Positions 9,163 through 17,737 of a stretch of DNA of 64,000 nucleotides are shown here, in pieces. A program made the translations under genes and the position numbers. The stretch covers positions 1 through 64,000 of the forward strand of contig NZ_WEGI01000012.1 in NCBI RefSeq assembly GCF_009604425.1, read 5' to 3'. Under the pieces are notes generated by a model. It searched no databases. It saw only the letters and a list, made by a program, of their open reading frames with translations, and was not told the DNA's origin. Within the stretch, counting starts at the first letter, position 1. Each line of letters begins with the position of its first letter. Source of the stretch: Nocardia aurantia. GTDB taxonomy: Bacteria; Actinomycetota; Actinomycetes; Mycobacteriales; Mycobacteriaceae.

Positions 9163-10055
9163 CCGATCGCTATCGTGACGCGACTGCGCTCCGCAGGGCT
9201 CTCGAGGTCCGGCTGAAACAGCAGGCAGCCGACACCGCTACAGATTTGGCCAGGAGGCGTCGCCTCGTCGTTTTCGATCGGGTCGCGGCCCGTCTCTCCG
9301 CCGATCGGGCAACCGGCTGGGTCCTCAAAGGTGGGGCGGTGATGGAGTTCCGCCTGCGTGACAGGGCGCGTATGACCAAAGATATGGACTTCGCGGCCTG
9401 TCCGGACGGCGAACCGCTACTCGACGGCCCCGCGGTACGGGAACGCCTCATCGACGGACTCGCTGTGGACGAGGACGGGGACGGATTTCTCTTTCAGGTG
9501 TCGCCGCCGTTCGATCTGAACGCTGACACCGCAGGCCGGGGTGGTTGGCGCTATTCGGTCGAGGCGCGCCTGGCGGGTAGGACCTTTGCGACCATACGCA
9601 TTGACGTCGTCGCACGTGGAGAGGAAATCGTCCTCACCGAGCGGCTTCCGCTGCCCAACACCCTGGGTTTCGCCGGAACTCCGCCCCGTGACATCGAGGC
9701 CGTGGACCGCCGCCAGCACTTCGCCGAAAAGCTGCACGCCTTCACTCGGGATTACGGTGACCGACCGAACACCAGAGTCAAGGACCTGGTGGATCTGGTC
9801 TTGCTCATCGAAAGCGGCTTGCTACCAGACACATTCGTAGTCGATGCCGTACGGCATGTCTTCGCGGTACGGGCGACACACGAGGTCCCCGACCGGCTGC
9901 CCGAGCCACCGCCGAGCTGGATCCACACCTACCCCGAAACGGCTGGCGGCCTCACCGAAACTCCCGCCCGACTCGACGCCGCGTTCGACCTGGTGCGCGG
10001 ATTCTGGTGCACCGCAAGCGGTAACGGTGAAATCGAACAGAAGCAGAATGGCTGA
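9159..10055 (+). CDS. AbiEii/AbiGii-family nucleotidyltransferase toxin
   Basis: 298 residues from a GTG overlapping the antitoxin stop. The nucleotidyltransferase signature is present: GWVLKGGAVMEFRLRDRARMTKDMDF gives the glycine-rich turn followed by the D-x-D type metal-binding acidic pair (residues about 50-75, given here in two motifs KGGAVMEFRL and TKDMDF). Downstream FAEKLHAFTRDYGDRPNTRVKDLVDLVLL matches the conserved AbiEii KxHA...R.KDxxDL region. Family members transfer nucleotides to tRNA or another target and act in abortive phage defence or plasmid stabilization. The sequence appears intact. Confidence 0.85.
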   Translation: MTDRYRDATALRRALEVRLKQQAADTATDLARRRRLVVFDRVAARLSADRATGWVLKGGAVMEFRLRDRARMTKDMDFAACPDGEPLLDGPAVRERLIDGLAVDEDGDGFLFQVSPPFDLNADTAGRGGWRYSVEARLAGRTFATIRIDVVARGEEIVLTERLPLPNTLGFAGTPPRDIEAVDRRQHFAEKLHAFTRDYGDRPNTRVKDLVDLVLLIESGLLPDTFVVDAVRHVFAVRATHEVPDRLPEPPPSWIHTYPETAGGLTETPARLDAAFDLVRGFWCTASGNGEIEQKQNG

Positions 10056-10128
10056 GATGGCATGCCCACGAATCGTCTGCCGTCTGTCGTCTGACGGCAT
10101 CGGGGCCGGTCCGGCCGGTCGCCGGCGG

Positions 10129-11760
10129 TCAGCCGATTGCCCCGGCGGCCCGTGCGGCCTTCCAGCCGCCGTATTCGCTGATGTCCTTGGCTACGGCGGC
10201 GGCCGCTCCGTCGCAGGTGAAGCCGGTGTGCCAGGTACCGTCGGCGAGTTCGACGGCACCGAGTTGCATGGGGGCGGGTAGTGCGGCGAGGAATCGGCCG
10301 AGGGCCGCGGGGGACAGCAACCAGCGTTCTCCGGCCACCGCGACGCCGATCTCGCCGTCCGGTACCCGGGTGACCGCCGGTTTGGGTGGGACGGTGTCGA
10401 GCGCGCCGAGGCGGTAGCGAGGTGCGGTCTGTACCGAACCGGCCCAGCGAGCGCCGAGTTCGGTGAGCTGACGTTCCAGCGGCTGGCCGCGCAGGTGGGC
10501 GCCGAAGACGACCAGTTCCTGTACGGCCGCCACGTCCAGCGGCCATGCTCGTTCGATCGGATCCTCGAGTTCGTTGCCGCCGTTCGGGATTCGTGCCGCG
10601 ACGTCCAGGGCCACCGCATCGGCGAAGGCTCGGGCGAAGACGGTGACGCCGAACTGTGCCTCGCCCGCCGTTCCGGCCGGTACCGCGACCGCGCACAGGT
10701 CGAACAGATTGCAGAAGTTGGTGTAGGTGCCGACGCGGGAATTCGCGCCGACCGGGTCGGCGGCCACCTCGGCGATCGTCGGCTGGCTGGGGGCGGTCGG
10801 GGTGAGCAGCACATCGGCGTCCGCCAGTGCGGCCATCGCCGCGGCTCGCAATCGCTCCAATTCGGCCAGGTCCGATACCAGGCGGTGCGCGGGCAGGTCG
10901 CGGGCGCCCTGGATGATCGCCCGGACCGTGGGGTCCACGGCCTCCGGGTGTGCGTCGACGAATGTGCCTACCGCAGAATATCTTTCGGCGACCAGCGCGC
11001 CGCCGTAGAGCAGCCGCGCGGCGGCCAGGAACGGTTCCGGGTCGACGGTCACGACACGTGCGCCCTGTTCCCGCAGTGCCGACACCACCGCCTCGAACGC
11101 GCGGAGGTTCGGCTCATCGAGTTCCGGCAGCGAGTCGAACACGGCCACAACGGGTTCCGGTGGCGCGGCGAGCGGTGTATCCGCGGGCCAGGGCCGGCCG
11201 GTGGCACCGGTGGCCAACGCCGACATGGCGCGGTTGGCGGTGGACAGATCGCGGGCGAAGATCGTCACGCAGTCGTAGGACCGGCAGGCGGGCACCACTC
11301 CTGCGGCCGACACCACCCCGACGGTCGGCTTGATGCCGACGATGCCCTGGAAGGCGGCGGGGACCCGGCCCGAACCCGCGGTGTCGGTCCCGATCGCGAT
11401 ATCCGCCGCAGCGGACGCCACGGCGACGGCCGAGCCGGAACTCGAACCGCCGGAGACGTATTCGGGGCGGCGCACATCGGGCACCGGACCGTACGGCGAG
11501 CGCGTCCCGACCAGGCCCGTGGCGAACTGGTCCAGGTTGGTCTTACCGGTCACCACGGCACCCGCCGCCCGCAGCGCCGCCACCGCTGCGGCGTCCCGCT
11601 CCGGCGTATAAGCGAATTCGGGACATCCTGCGGTGGTGGGGATTCCGGCGACATCGACGTTATCCTTTACCGCCAGCCGCAATCCGGCCAGCGGCCCGGT
11701 CGCCGCCGCGCTCTCGGCGTCGACCTCGGCCTCGGGCCGCCGATGGATCCATATGCTCAT
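10129..11760 (-). CDS. atzF: Allophanate hydrolase
   Basis: 543 residues. Amidase-signature domain with the Ser-cisSer-Lys triad: LAVKDNVDVAG (Lys), SGGSSSGSA (cis-Ser) and GTDTAGSGRVPA (nucleophile Ser). The C-terminal domain (about 420-543; VFGAHLRGQPLERQL, then APRYRLGALD) is the gamma-glutamylcyclotransferase-like domain special to allophanate hydrolases. It hydrolyses allophanate to CO2 and ammonia, the second step of ATP-dependent urea breakdown. Start ATG at 11760 follows GGAGAG at about 7 nt. It lies 288 nt downstream of the carboxylase gene and may also have its own promoter. Confidence 0.93.
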   Translation of the reverse strand: MSIWIHRRPEAEVDAESAAATGPLAGLRLAVKDNVDVAGIPTTAGCPEFAYTPERDAAAVAALRAAGAVVTGKTNLDQFATGLVGTRSPYGPVPDVRRPEYVSGGSSSGSAVAVASAAADIAIGTDTAGSGRVPAAFQGIVGIKPTVGVVSAAGVVPACRSYDCVTIFARDLSTANRAMSALATGATGRPWPADTPLAAPPEPVVAVFDSLPELDEPNLRAFEAVVSALREQGARVVTVDPEPFLAAARLLYGGALVAERYSAVGTFVDAHPEAVDPTVRAIIQGARDLPAHRLVSDLAELERLRAAAMAALADADVLLTPTAPSQPTIAEVAADPVGANSRVGTYTNFCNLFDLCAVAVPAGTAGEAQFGVTVFARAFADAVALDVAARIPNGGNELEDPIERAWPLDVAAVQELVVFGAHLRGQPLERQLTELGARWAGSVQTAPRYRLGALDTVPPKPAVTRVPDGEIGVAVAGERWLLSPAALGRFLAALPAPMQLGAVELADGTWHTGFTCDGAAAAVAKDISEYGGWKAARAAGAIG

Positions 11761-12048
11761 CGTCTGCTCTCCTCGTCGGTCGATCGTCGCTGGTTCGTGC
11801 CGCCGCGGTCTGCCGCAGCCGCGCGAATTGCCCCATAAAGTATTTGCCTGCAACGACTGCCGGCATCGCGGTCCGGCACCGTGATCGGCCGGAAAGTGTC
11901 GCCCTCGGGGCGGCTCCCGATGTCGTACATTGCGATTCGCCGATTCCGCTCGGGCCGTACCGAGTTCGATGCGATGCGATGCGGTCCCCGGCGACGGGCG
12001 CGGAATGCCGCGAAAACGTTGCGCCCGAGACCGGATTTCGCGCCGCGA
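11761..12048 (-). other. Intergenic region between carboxylase and allophanate hydrolase genes
   Basis: 288 nt without a convincing gene. On the minus strand a GCAAATACTTTATGG stretch near 11828-11842 could be a -10 region for the allophanate hydrolase gene. A 14-nt sequence, GGCATCGCGGTCCG, occurs both here (near 11867) and at the 3' end of the carboxylase gene (near 12052). No terminator is obvious. Confidence 0.4.
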
Positions 12049-14382
12049 TCAGGCATCGCGGTCCGCCAGTTCTCCGGCGGCTCGCCACGAATCCAGTTCG
12101 GTGCGGAAGGCTTCCGATTGGCGGGTGCGGAAATTCGTGATCGAGTCGGCGTTGTCGGTGAGGAATCGGCGGTAGTCGGCGAGGCGGAACTCGCCGTCGG
12201 TGGTGCGGAGGTCGCACTTGCCGGCCGCGAAATCGGCGCGCAGGTCCAGCAATTCGGCCGCCGAGACCGGATACCAGCGGATGCGGTCGAAATACCGCAG
12301 CAGCCACGGGTCTTCACCCGTGCCGGAGGAACGGTGGTTCCAGACCTGGGTGGTGCGGCCGACGAACTGGTAGCCGCCCGGACCCTCCATGCCGTAGATG
12401 CAGAGGTAGGCGCCGCCGATACCGACCGCGTTCTCGGGAGTCCAGGTTCGGGCCGGGTTGTACTTGGTGGTGACCAGCCGGTGCCGGGGGTCGGTGGGGG
12501 TGGCGACCGGCGCGCCCAGGTATACGTCGCCGAGGCCGAGCACCAGGTATTCGGCGTCGAAGACGGTGTCGTACACGTCCTGTACCGAGGCGAGACCGTT
12601 TGCCCGGCGGATGAATTCGATGTTCCAGGGGCACCAGGGCGCGTCCGCGCGCACGCCGTGCATGTATCGGGTGATCGCCTCGCGGGTGGCCGGGTCGTCC
12701 CAGGACAGCGGCAGATGTACGGTCCGGCTCGGCACCACCAGTTCGTCGGTGCCTGGGAGGAGCGCTTGCGTTTCGGCGAGCAGGTCCAGCAGTCTGCCGG
12801 TCGGTAAGCGGTCGGGATCGGTGCGTATCTGTAGCGACCGGATCCCCGGGGTGAGTTCGGTAATGTCCGGGTCGGCCTGTCGCAGCAACTGTTCGTGCAA
12901 TGCCTGCACGCGGGCCCGCAACTCCAGATCCAGTGTCATATCGCCGTATTCGACGAGGACGCCGTCGTTGCCGGCCCGGCGGTAGGTCACCGCGGTGCCG
13001 TCGGGGGTCTCGGCGCGGGCCAGCACGCCGTCGTCGCCGTCGCCGCCGGCGGACAGCACGATCGGCCAGCCCGCACGGCGTTCCGGTCCCAGCGCCCGCA
13101 GCGAGGCGGCGCGCTCGGCGCGGACCGGCACGAAACGCACCCGGTCGCCGGGGGTGAGCTGACCCAGCTTCCAGCGTTCCGCCGCGACGACCGTCACGGG
13201 GCAGACGAATCCGCCCAGGCTCGGCCCGTCCGGACCCAGCAGGATCGGTGTGTCGCCGGTGAAGTCGAGTGCGCCGACGGTGTACGCGGTGTCGTGGATG
13301 TTCGACGGATGCATTCCCGCCTCGCCGCCGTCGGTGCGCGCCCACTGCGGCTTCGGGCCGATCAGCCGCACGCCGGTGCGATCGGAATTGAAGTGCACCT
13401 CGTAGTCGGTGCCCAGGATGGTGTCGAAGTCGTTGCGGGTGAAGAACTCCGGTGCGCCGTGCGGGCCCTCGGTGACCGCCAGCTCCCAGCGCCGGGTGAA
13501 CACCGGCTGATCGTCCGAGGGCACTCCTGCGGCGCCCTCGCCCGGGGCGCCGATCGCCAGCTCGTCACCGGCGGCCAGCGCGCGACCGGTACCACCGCCG
13601 AACTTGCCGAGCGTGAAAGTCGAAGCGCTGCCGAGATATTCGGGTACCGCGAGACCACCGGCGAACAGCACGTAACAGCGCATGCCGGGCCCGCGCACGG
13701 ACCCGACATCCAGCACGCCGCCCGCCGGGATCTCGACGGTCCGCCACTGCGGCACCGGCAGCCCGTTCACGGTGACCGGCACCGGCGCGCCGGTCACGCA
13801 CACCCGGGTCGCACGATCGAAGCGCAGCGCCGGTCCGCCGAGCGTGCACTCCAGACCCGCTGCGCCCTCGGCATTTCCGAGCGCCCGGTTGCCGAGCCGG
13901 AACGACAGGTCGTCCATCGGCCCAGACGGCGGCACCCCGACGTGCCACAGCCCGACCCGCCCGGGCCAGTCCTGCACGGTCGTGAGCATCCCGGGCCGCA
14001 CCACCTCGCACAGGCCGGCGATTCCGTTGTCCGGCAACGGGTCCGCCGAGCGCCGGCTCGCAGACTCGGTGACGCCCGCGCCGGTGCCCACCGCTGCGGC
14101 GAGGGTCTGCGCGGCCGGGCCCGCTTTCACGTCCGCCGGCGCCCCCTGCGCGCCCGCGCGGCTGTCGACGTCGGCGGTCGTTTCGACGGCCGTGGGTCCT
14201 GCCGGGGCGGTGGCACCGAAACCGTTGTCCGGCAGTGGTTGCGGCGACGGTGTGCCGATGTCCGGCACGGGGGCCTGAGGAAGTTCGAGTGGGGTGGCGG
14301 CCGGGCGGTGGTTGGGGCCGGTAGTGTGGCGGCGGGAGTGCAGGAGCCGTCCGGCGGCGCCGAGTGCGGTGCTATCGGTCAT
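12049..14382 (-). CDS. Urea carboxylase/5-oxoprolinase-type carboxyltransferase (KipA-KipI domains only)
   Basis: 777 residues. After a disordered Pro/Ala-rich N-terminus of about 130 residues comes a KipA/PxpC-type domain (about 135-440; PGMLTTVQDWPGRVG, VPPSGPMDD, GLECTLGGP) and then a KipI/PxpB-type domain (about 500-690; RAGNDGVLVEYGDM, WCPWNIEFIRR, RTWTPENAVGIGG, YGMEGPGGYQFVG). This order is that of the carboxyltransferase half of urea carboxylase, which moves CO2 from biotin to urea to give allophanate. The biotin carboxylase domain and the biotinylated carrier with its MKM motif are both missing, so partner subunits from elsewhere would be needed. Start overlaps the previous gene by 4 nt (ATGA). 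Guanidine or another substrate cannot be excluded. Confidence 0.82.
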   Translation of the reverse strand: MTDSTALGAAGRLLHSRRHTTGPNHRPAATPLELPQAPVPDIGTPSPQPLPDNGFGATAPAGPTAVETTADVDSRAGAQGAPADVKAGPAAQTLAAAVGTGAGVTESASRRSADPLPDNGIAGLCEVVRPGMLTTVQDWPGRVGLWHVGVPPSGPMDDLSFRLGNRALGNAEGAAGLECTLGGPALRFDRATRVCVTGAPVPVTVNGLPVPQWRTVEIPAGGVLDVGSVRGPGMRCYVLFAGGLAVPEYLGSASTFTLGKFGGGTGRALAAGDELAIGAPGEGAAGVPSDDQPVFTRRWELAVTEGPHGAPEFFTRNDFDTILGTDYEVHFNSDRTGVRLIGPKPQWARTDGGEAGMHPSNIHDTAYTVGALDFTGDTPILLGPDGPSLGGFVCPVTVVAAERWKLGQLTPGDRVRFVPVRAERAASLRALGPERRAGWPIVLSAGGDGDDGVLARAETPDGTAVTYRRAGNDGVLVEYGDMTLDLELRARVQALHEQLLRQADPDITELTPGIRSLQIRTDPDRLPTGRLLDLLAETQALLPGTDELVVPSRTVHLPLSWDDPATREAITRYMHGVRADAPWCPWNIEFIRRANGLASVQDVYDTVFDAEYLVLGLGDVYLGAPVATPTDPRHRLVTTKYNPARTWTPENAVGIGGAYLCIYGMEGPGGYQFVGRTTQVWNHRSSGTGEDPWLLRYFDRIRWYPVSAAELLDLRADFAAGKCDLRTTDGEFRLADYRRFLTDNADSITNFRTRQSEAFRTELDSWRAAGELADRDA

Positions 14383-15011
14383 GGTGTCGGGCCTCCTCGC
14401 GTGACCACCATGCGGACCGGTGTCGGGTCGAAACCGTTGCAGGGGTTGTTGATCTGCGGGCAGTTGGAGACCAGGACGAGGGTGTCGATCTCGGCCTGGA
14501 GGGTGACCTTCTTGCCGGGGGCCGACAGGCCGTCGACGATGCCCAGGGTGCCGTCGGCCTCGACCGGAACGTTCATGAACCAGTTGATGTTCGACACCAG
14601 ATCGCGTTTGCCCAGGCCCCATCGCAGGGCGGCGGTGAGGAAGTTCTCCACGCAGGCGTGCTGGTGACGGGTGTGGTGCCCGTAGCGGAGGGTGTTCGAC
14701 TCCTGCGAGCAGGCGCCGGCGACGGTGTCGTGGTTGCCGACCTCGTCGGCGACGACGGTCATCAGCGGGATGCCGGTGTCGGTGAGCAGGACGCTGCCGG
14801 TGGTGAGGAAGATGTTGCGCTGCGCGGCGATCGTGGCCTGCGCGCTGTAGCGGTCGGTGTGGTCGGCGGCGGAGTACAGCAGGCAGTCGACGGCCTGATT
14901 GCCGTGCAGATCGATGATCTCCAGGTGCTGACCGGCGCGGATCACCGCCGACCAGGGGGCGCGGGCGGGGACGATCTCGTCGCTCACGACGGTGCGGGTC
15001 ACGGTGGTCAC
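14379..15011 (-). CDS. Urea carboxylase-associated protein (UAAP family, second of pair)
   Basis: 210 residues from GTG, overlapping its upstream neighbour by 4 nt (GTGA) and its downstream neighbour by 4 nt (ATGA). Conserved family features seen: GQHLEIIDLHGNQAVDCL, YGHHTRHQHACVENFLTAL-type His/Cys-rich stretch (residues about 120-140), NINWFMNVPV and NCPQINNPCNGFDPTPV. These proteins (DUF1989-like fold) always accompany urea carboxylase operons and may bind a metal or help substrate supply; their exact reaction is unsettled. Translational coupling suggests stoichiometric production with the carboxyltransferase. Confidence 0.88.
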   Translation of the reverse strand: MTTVTRTVVSDEIVPARAPWSAVIRAGQHLEIIDLHGNQAVDCLLYSAADHTDRYSAQATIAAQRNIFLTTGSVLLTDTGIPLMTVVADEVGNHDTVAGACSQESNTLRYGHHTRHQHACVENFLTAALRWGLGKRDLVSNINWFMNVPVEADGTLGIVDGLSAPGKKVTLQAEIDTLVLVSNCPQINNPCNGFDPTPVRMVVTRGGPTP

Positions 15012-15760
15012 GCGAGTACCTCCAGGGTGCGGGCGGCGTTCCAGGCCTGTTCGGTGTTCTCCACGGCCCGCCGGTATTCCGGGTCGGTGTTGTGGACGCG
15101 GGTGAGCTCGTCCGGGGCGGACCAGGCGACGACGTCGAGATCCGTTGCGGGCGTGGGGTCCAGGGGATGTTCGGCGTTGGCGACCAGCAGGGTCACGGGC
15201 AGGTGCACGAGCAGGTCCACCGCCGCGCCCGCGCCCGCGCCACCGGTGGCGACCAGTCCGCCGTCCGGCTCCACCCGGACACCGCGAAAGAACGACACCG
15301 TCGGGCCGATATCCCGGGGCTCCAGGCCATGTTTCGCGCCCGCGAGCCGCAGTGCCTGCCGGGCGGCCGGGCTCGGTCCGCACAGGGCGTCGTGGTGGGC
15401 CGAGCTGTCGGCGATCACGGTGGCCAGTACCCGGCCCTGGTCCGACAGCAGTGGATGTCCGGCGGTGAGGTAGGCCTGCCACGGCACCTTCACCGTGTCG
15501 GCGACATTCAGTCGCTCCCAGGGGGATTCGGCGCGCAGCAGCAACAGGTGCGCGCAGGCCGTGCCGCCGGGATCGCCGAGCCGGACGCGCGTGCCGCGGC
15601 CCAGTACGACGGTGGTGTAACCGCCGGCCGGCACGCGCTGCGCGAAGGTGATCGCGGCGGGGTCGGCATCCGTGGGCAGGTCCGGGACGCTGCCGGTCGC
15701 GGCGGCGGCCTGGGCGCGGGCATGGGCGCGGGCGCCGGTGGTGTCTGCGGTCGCTGTCAC
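15008..15760 (-). CDS. Urea carboxylase-associated protein (UAAP family, first of pair)
   Basis: 250 residues beginning at a GTG with GGAG about 6 nt upstream. An Ala-rich N-terminus (1-40) leads to a DUF1989-type domain: RVPAGGYTTVVLGRGTRVRL, GDPGGTACAHLLLL, ADTVKVPWQAYL, SFFRGVRVEPDG. It is a paralogue of the following gene; the pair is the usual companion of urea carboxylase. First gene of the operon UAAP-UAAP-carboxyltransferase(-allophanate hydrolase), and directly downstream of the nitrogen-control region at 15803-15917. Confidence 0.87.
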   Translation of the reverse strand: MTATADTTGARAHARAQAAAATGSVPDLPTDADPAAITFAQRVPAGGYTTVVLGRGTRVRLGDPGGTACAHLLLLRAESPWERLNVADTVKVPWQAYLTAGHPLLSDQGRVLATVIADSSAHHDALCGPSPAARQALRLAGAKHGLEPRDIGPTVSFFRGVRVEPDGGLVATGGAGAGAAVDLLVHLPVTLLVANAEHPLDPTPATDLDVVAWSAPDELTRVHNTDPEYRRAVENTEQAWNAARTLEVLA

Positions 15761-15802
15761 GGGTGACTCCGTTCGTGCGGGCGGCGGTACGCGGTGGCGA
15801 TT

Positions 15803-15917
15803 TCCTGTCACTTGACAGTTTTCCCGATCGGGCGGTTCCGATGGTGACGCCGATGTATCCATCGCGCCGATTCGTGTTACGACTGCGTTGCGGATATTCC
15901 TGTCGTGTGACAGGAAT
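15803..15917 (-). promoter_or_regulatory. Promoter region of the urea carboxylase operon: two TGTC-N4-GACA palindromes, GlnR-like box, conserved core
   Basis: Reading 5' to 3' on the minus strand: a perfect 9-4-9 palindrome (15896-15917, ATTCCTGTC-N4-GACAGGAAT), a GlnR-like box GCAAC-N6-GTAAC (15876-15891), an 18-nt core (15843-15860) identical to one upstream of the permease and containing GGATACAT, a plausible -10, and a second palindrome CTGTC-N4-GACAG (15805-15818). The two palindromes suit a TetR/AmtR-type repressor; the AC-N9-AC box suits activation by GlnR. The arrangement is repeated at 17564-17675. Confidence 0.7.
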
Positions 15918-15944
15918 TATCGCGACCGGCCCGGAAACGCGACA

Positions 15945-15978
15945 ACGGGTGGTGGCCCCGGCAGTGGCCACCACCCGT
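15945..15978 (-). terminator. Hairpin after the permease gene
   Basis: A perfect 13-bp inverted repeat (15945-15957 and 15966-15978) with an 8-nt loop lies 15 nt beyond the permease stop. It probably separates permease transcription from the UAAP operon. Confidence 0.7.
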
Positions 15979-15992
15979 GGTGCGGATGCGGG

Positions 15993-17534
15993 TCAGGCGA
16001 GCTGTGGTGCGGGGGAGGGAGTTTCGATCCCGGAGCTGCGGTTGCCGAGGACTCGGTGCACGGCCGCGCCGACCAGCAGGGTCAGGGCGACGAACAACGG
16101 TGCGGCCCAGAGCATCCACCAGCTGCCGCCGCTCGGGTCGTACACCTCGCCGCGCGGCCAGGCCAGATTCACCGCCATCGCGATGCCCCACAGCACCGCC
16201 AGCGCGTTGATCGGGATCCCGAACCGGCCCAGGCCGAACAGCTTCCCCTCGGACCCGTCGGTGGCGACCTCGTCGGCGGGCCAGCCCTTCACCCGGCGCA
16301 CCAGCAGCGGCACCGTCACGAAAACGTAAGCGAGATAGAGCATCACGATGGTGACGCTGCCCAGCACGGTGAACACCGCGGCGTTGCCGAGATTCAGCAG
16401 CAGCAGCGCGATGGACAGCACGCCGATCACCACCGACGGCCACACCGGGGTGCCGAACCGCGGATGCACGTGACCGAGCTGCTTCGCGAACGGCAGCCGG
16501 CCGTCACGGGCCATCGAGAACATCAGCCGGGAGCCGGCGGTCTGGATCGCCAACGTGCACACCGTGATCGCGATCGCGACGCAGCACAGCACCACCTTGC
16601 CGACAGGGGTGGCGAGCTTGGCCTCGATCACATACGCGAGCCCTTCGGTCGCCAGGTGCCCGTCGTCCAGGCTCGGCGCGGCGAGCAGGGCGGCCAGCAG
16701 CATCAGGCCGCCGCCGATCCCGGAGGCGGCCAGGGCGGTGAGGATGGTCCGGGGCGCGACCCGGCGCGGATCCTTGGTCTCCTCGGAAAGCTCACCGGCG
16801 GAATCGAATCCGACCATCACGTAGGCGGCCATCAGGCCCGACACCAGGAACGCGGCCCAATACGGCCCGGCCGCGGCGCCTTCGGTGTGCAGGACCACAC
16901 CGGGCCCGCGATCGGCGTGCGTGAAGAACAGCGCGATCACCGCGATCACGCCGACGATCTCGACGGTGACGCCGATCGAGTTGATCCGCGACATCCAGTC
17001 GATGCCGAGGACATTGATCAGCGTGGTCATCACCAGAAGGAGGCTGCCCAGGATCACCGCGTTGGTCGCGCCGGAGGTGGTCGCCAGCGCGGTGTCGCCG
17101 CCGACCAGCTGGAATCCGGACCAGATCGAGGGCAGCACCACCTGCAGCGCGATCGCGGCCGCGGCGGCGGTGACGATCTGCGCGACGATCATCTGCCAGC
17201 CCGCGAACCAGCCGACCACCTCGCCGGCCAGTCGCCGCGACCACTGATAGATACAGCCCGAGATCGGGTAGCGCGCGGCCAGTTCGGCGAAGTTCAACGC
17301 CACCAGGAACTGTCCGGCGAACACGATCGGCCAGGTCCAGAAGAAGGCCGCGCCGCCGAAGCTGTAGCCGAAACCGAAGAACTGGAAGATCGTCGTCAGG
17401 ATCGAGACGAAGGAGAAACCGGCCGCGAAGGAGGCGTAGCGTCCGAGCTTGCGATGCAGGACCGGCTGATAGCCGAATGTCTGCAGGTCGGCATCGTCGG
17501 TGCGGTGAGCGGGCGGGGTGAGGGTCGTGGCCAT
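15993..17534 (-). CDS. APC-superfamily permease (probable urea/amide or amine uptake)
   Basis: 513 residues with about 12 hydrophobic segments, from FAAGFSFVSILTTIFQFFGF at residue 40 onward. APC family hallmarks are FSFVSILTT and the unwound helix 1 region, and ARYPISGCIYQWSRRLAGE. The closest known class is the amino acid/GABA/choline-type permeases found beside urea carboxylase genes; substrate is inferred as urea, an amide or a related amine. ATG 17534 is preceded by AAGGAA. It has its own promoter region, a near copy of that of the UAAP operon, so the two units should respond together to nitrogen supply. Confidence 0.87.
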   Translation of the reverse strand: MATTLTPPAHRTDDADLQTFGYQPVLHRKLGRYASFAAGFSFVSILTTIFQFFGFGYSFGGAAFFWTWPIVFAGQFLVALNFAELAARYPISGCIYQWSRRLAGEVVGWFAGWQMIVAQIVTAAAAAIALQVVLPSIWSGFQLVGGDTALATTSGATNAVILGSLLLVMTTLINVLGIDWMSRINSIGVTVEIVGVIAVIALFFTHADRGPGVVLHTEGAAAGPYWAAFLVSGLMAAYVMVGFDSAGELSEETKDPRRVAPRTILTALAASGIGGGLMLLAALLAAPSLDDGHLATEGLAYVIEAKLATPVGKVVLCCVAIAITVCTLAIQTAGSRLMFSMARDGRLPFAKQLGHVHPRFGTPVWPSVVIGVLSIALLLLNLGNAAVFTVLGSVTIVMLYLAYVFVTVPLLVRRVKGWPADEVATDGSEGKLFGLGRFGIPINALAVLWGIAMAVNLAWPRGEVYDPSGGSWWMLWAAPLFVALTLLVGAAVHRVLGNRSSGIETPSPAPQLA

Positions 17535-17563
17535 GGCGGGATTCCTTCGGCTGCGGCCAATAT

Positions 17564-17675
17564 CTGTCGACTGAAAGTTTTCCAACCCGGATCGCGGTTC
17601 CGGTGACGCCGATGTATCCGTCTCGAGACTCTCCGTAACTTCTGCGTTACCGGAGTTTCTGTCGGATGACAGAAA
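17564..17675 (-). promoter_or_regulatory. Promoter region of the permease and TetR genes: second copy of the nitrogen-control arrangement
   Basis: Same order as at 15803-15917: perfect 8-4-8 palindrome (17656-17675, TTTCTGTC-N4-GACAGAAA), GlnR-like box GTAAC-N6-GTTAC (17635-17650), the identical 18-nt core (17602-17619) and a weaker CTGTC-N4-GAAAG site (17564-17577). The strong palindrome lies about 60 nt from the start of the divergent TetR gene, so one site could control both directions. Confidence 0.7.
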
Positions 17676-17737
17676 TCTCTCACCGCTGGTCGGCCGGGCG
17701 GTCGGGCGTGGCGGTGGCGCCGCCGCTACGGGTAAGA

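Noticed and set aside
11881..12807. Plus-strand open frame opposite the carboxyltransferase 3' end
   Set aside because: It is the shadow of a clear gene on the minus strand.
15760..15930. Possible guanidine-type riboswitch before the urea carboxylase operon
   Set aside because: None of the conserved riboswitch core sequences could be found; the conserved stretches are better explained as protein-binding palindromes and promoter elements.
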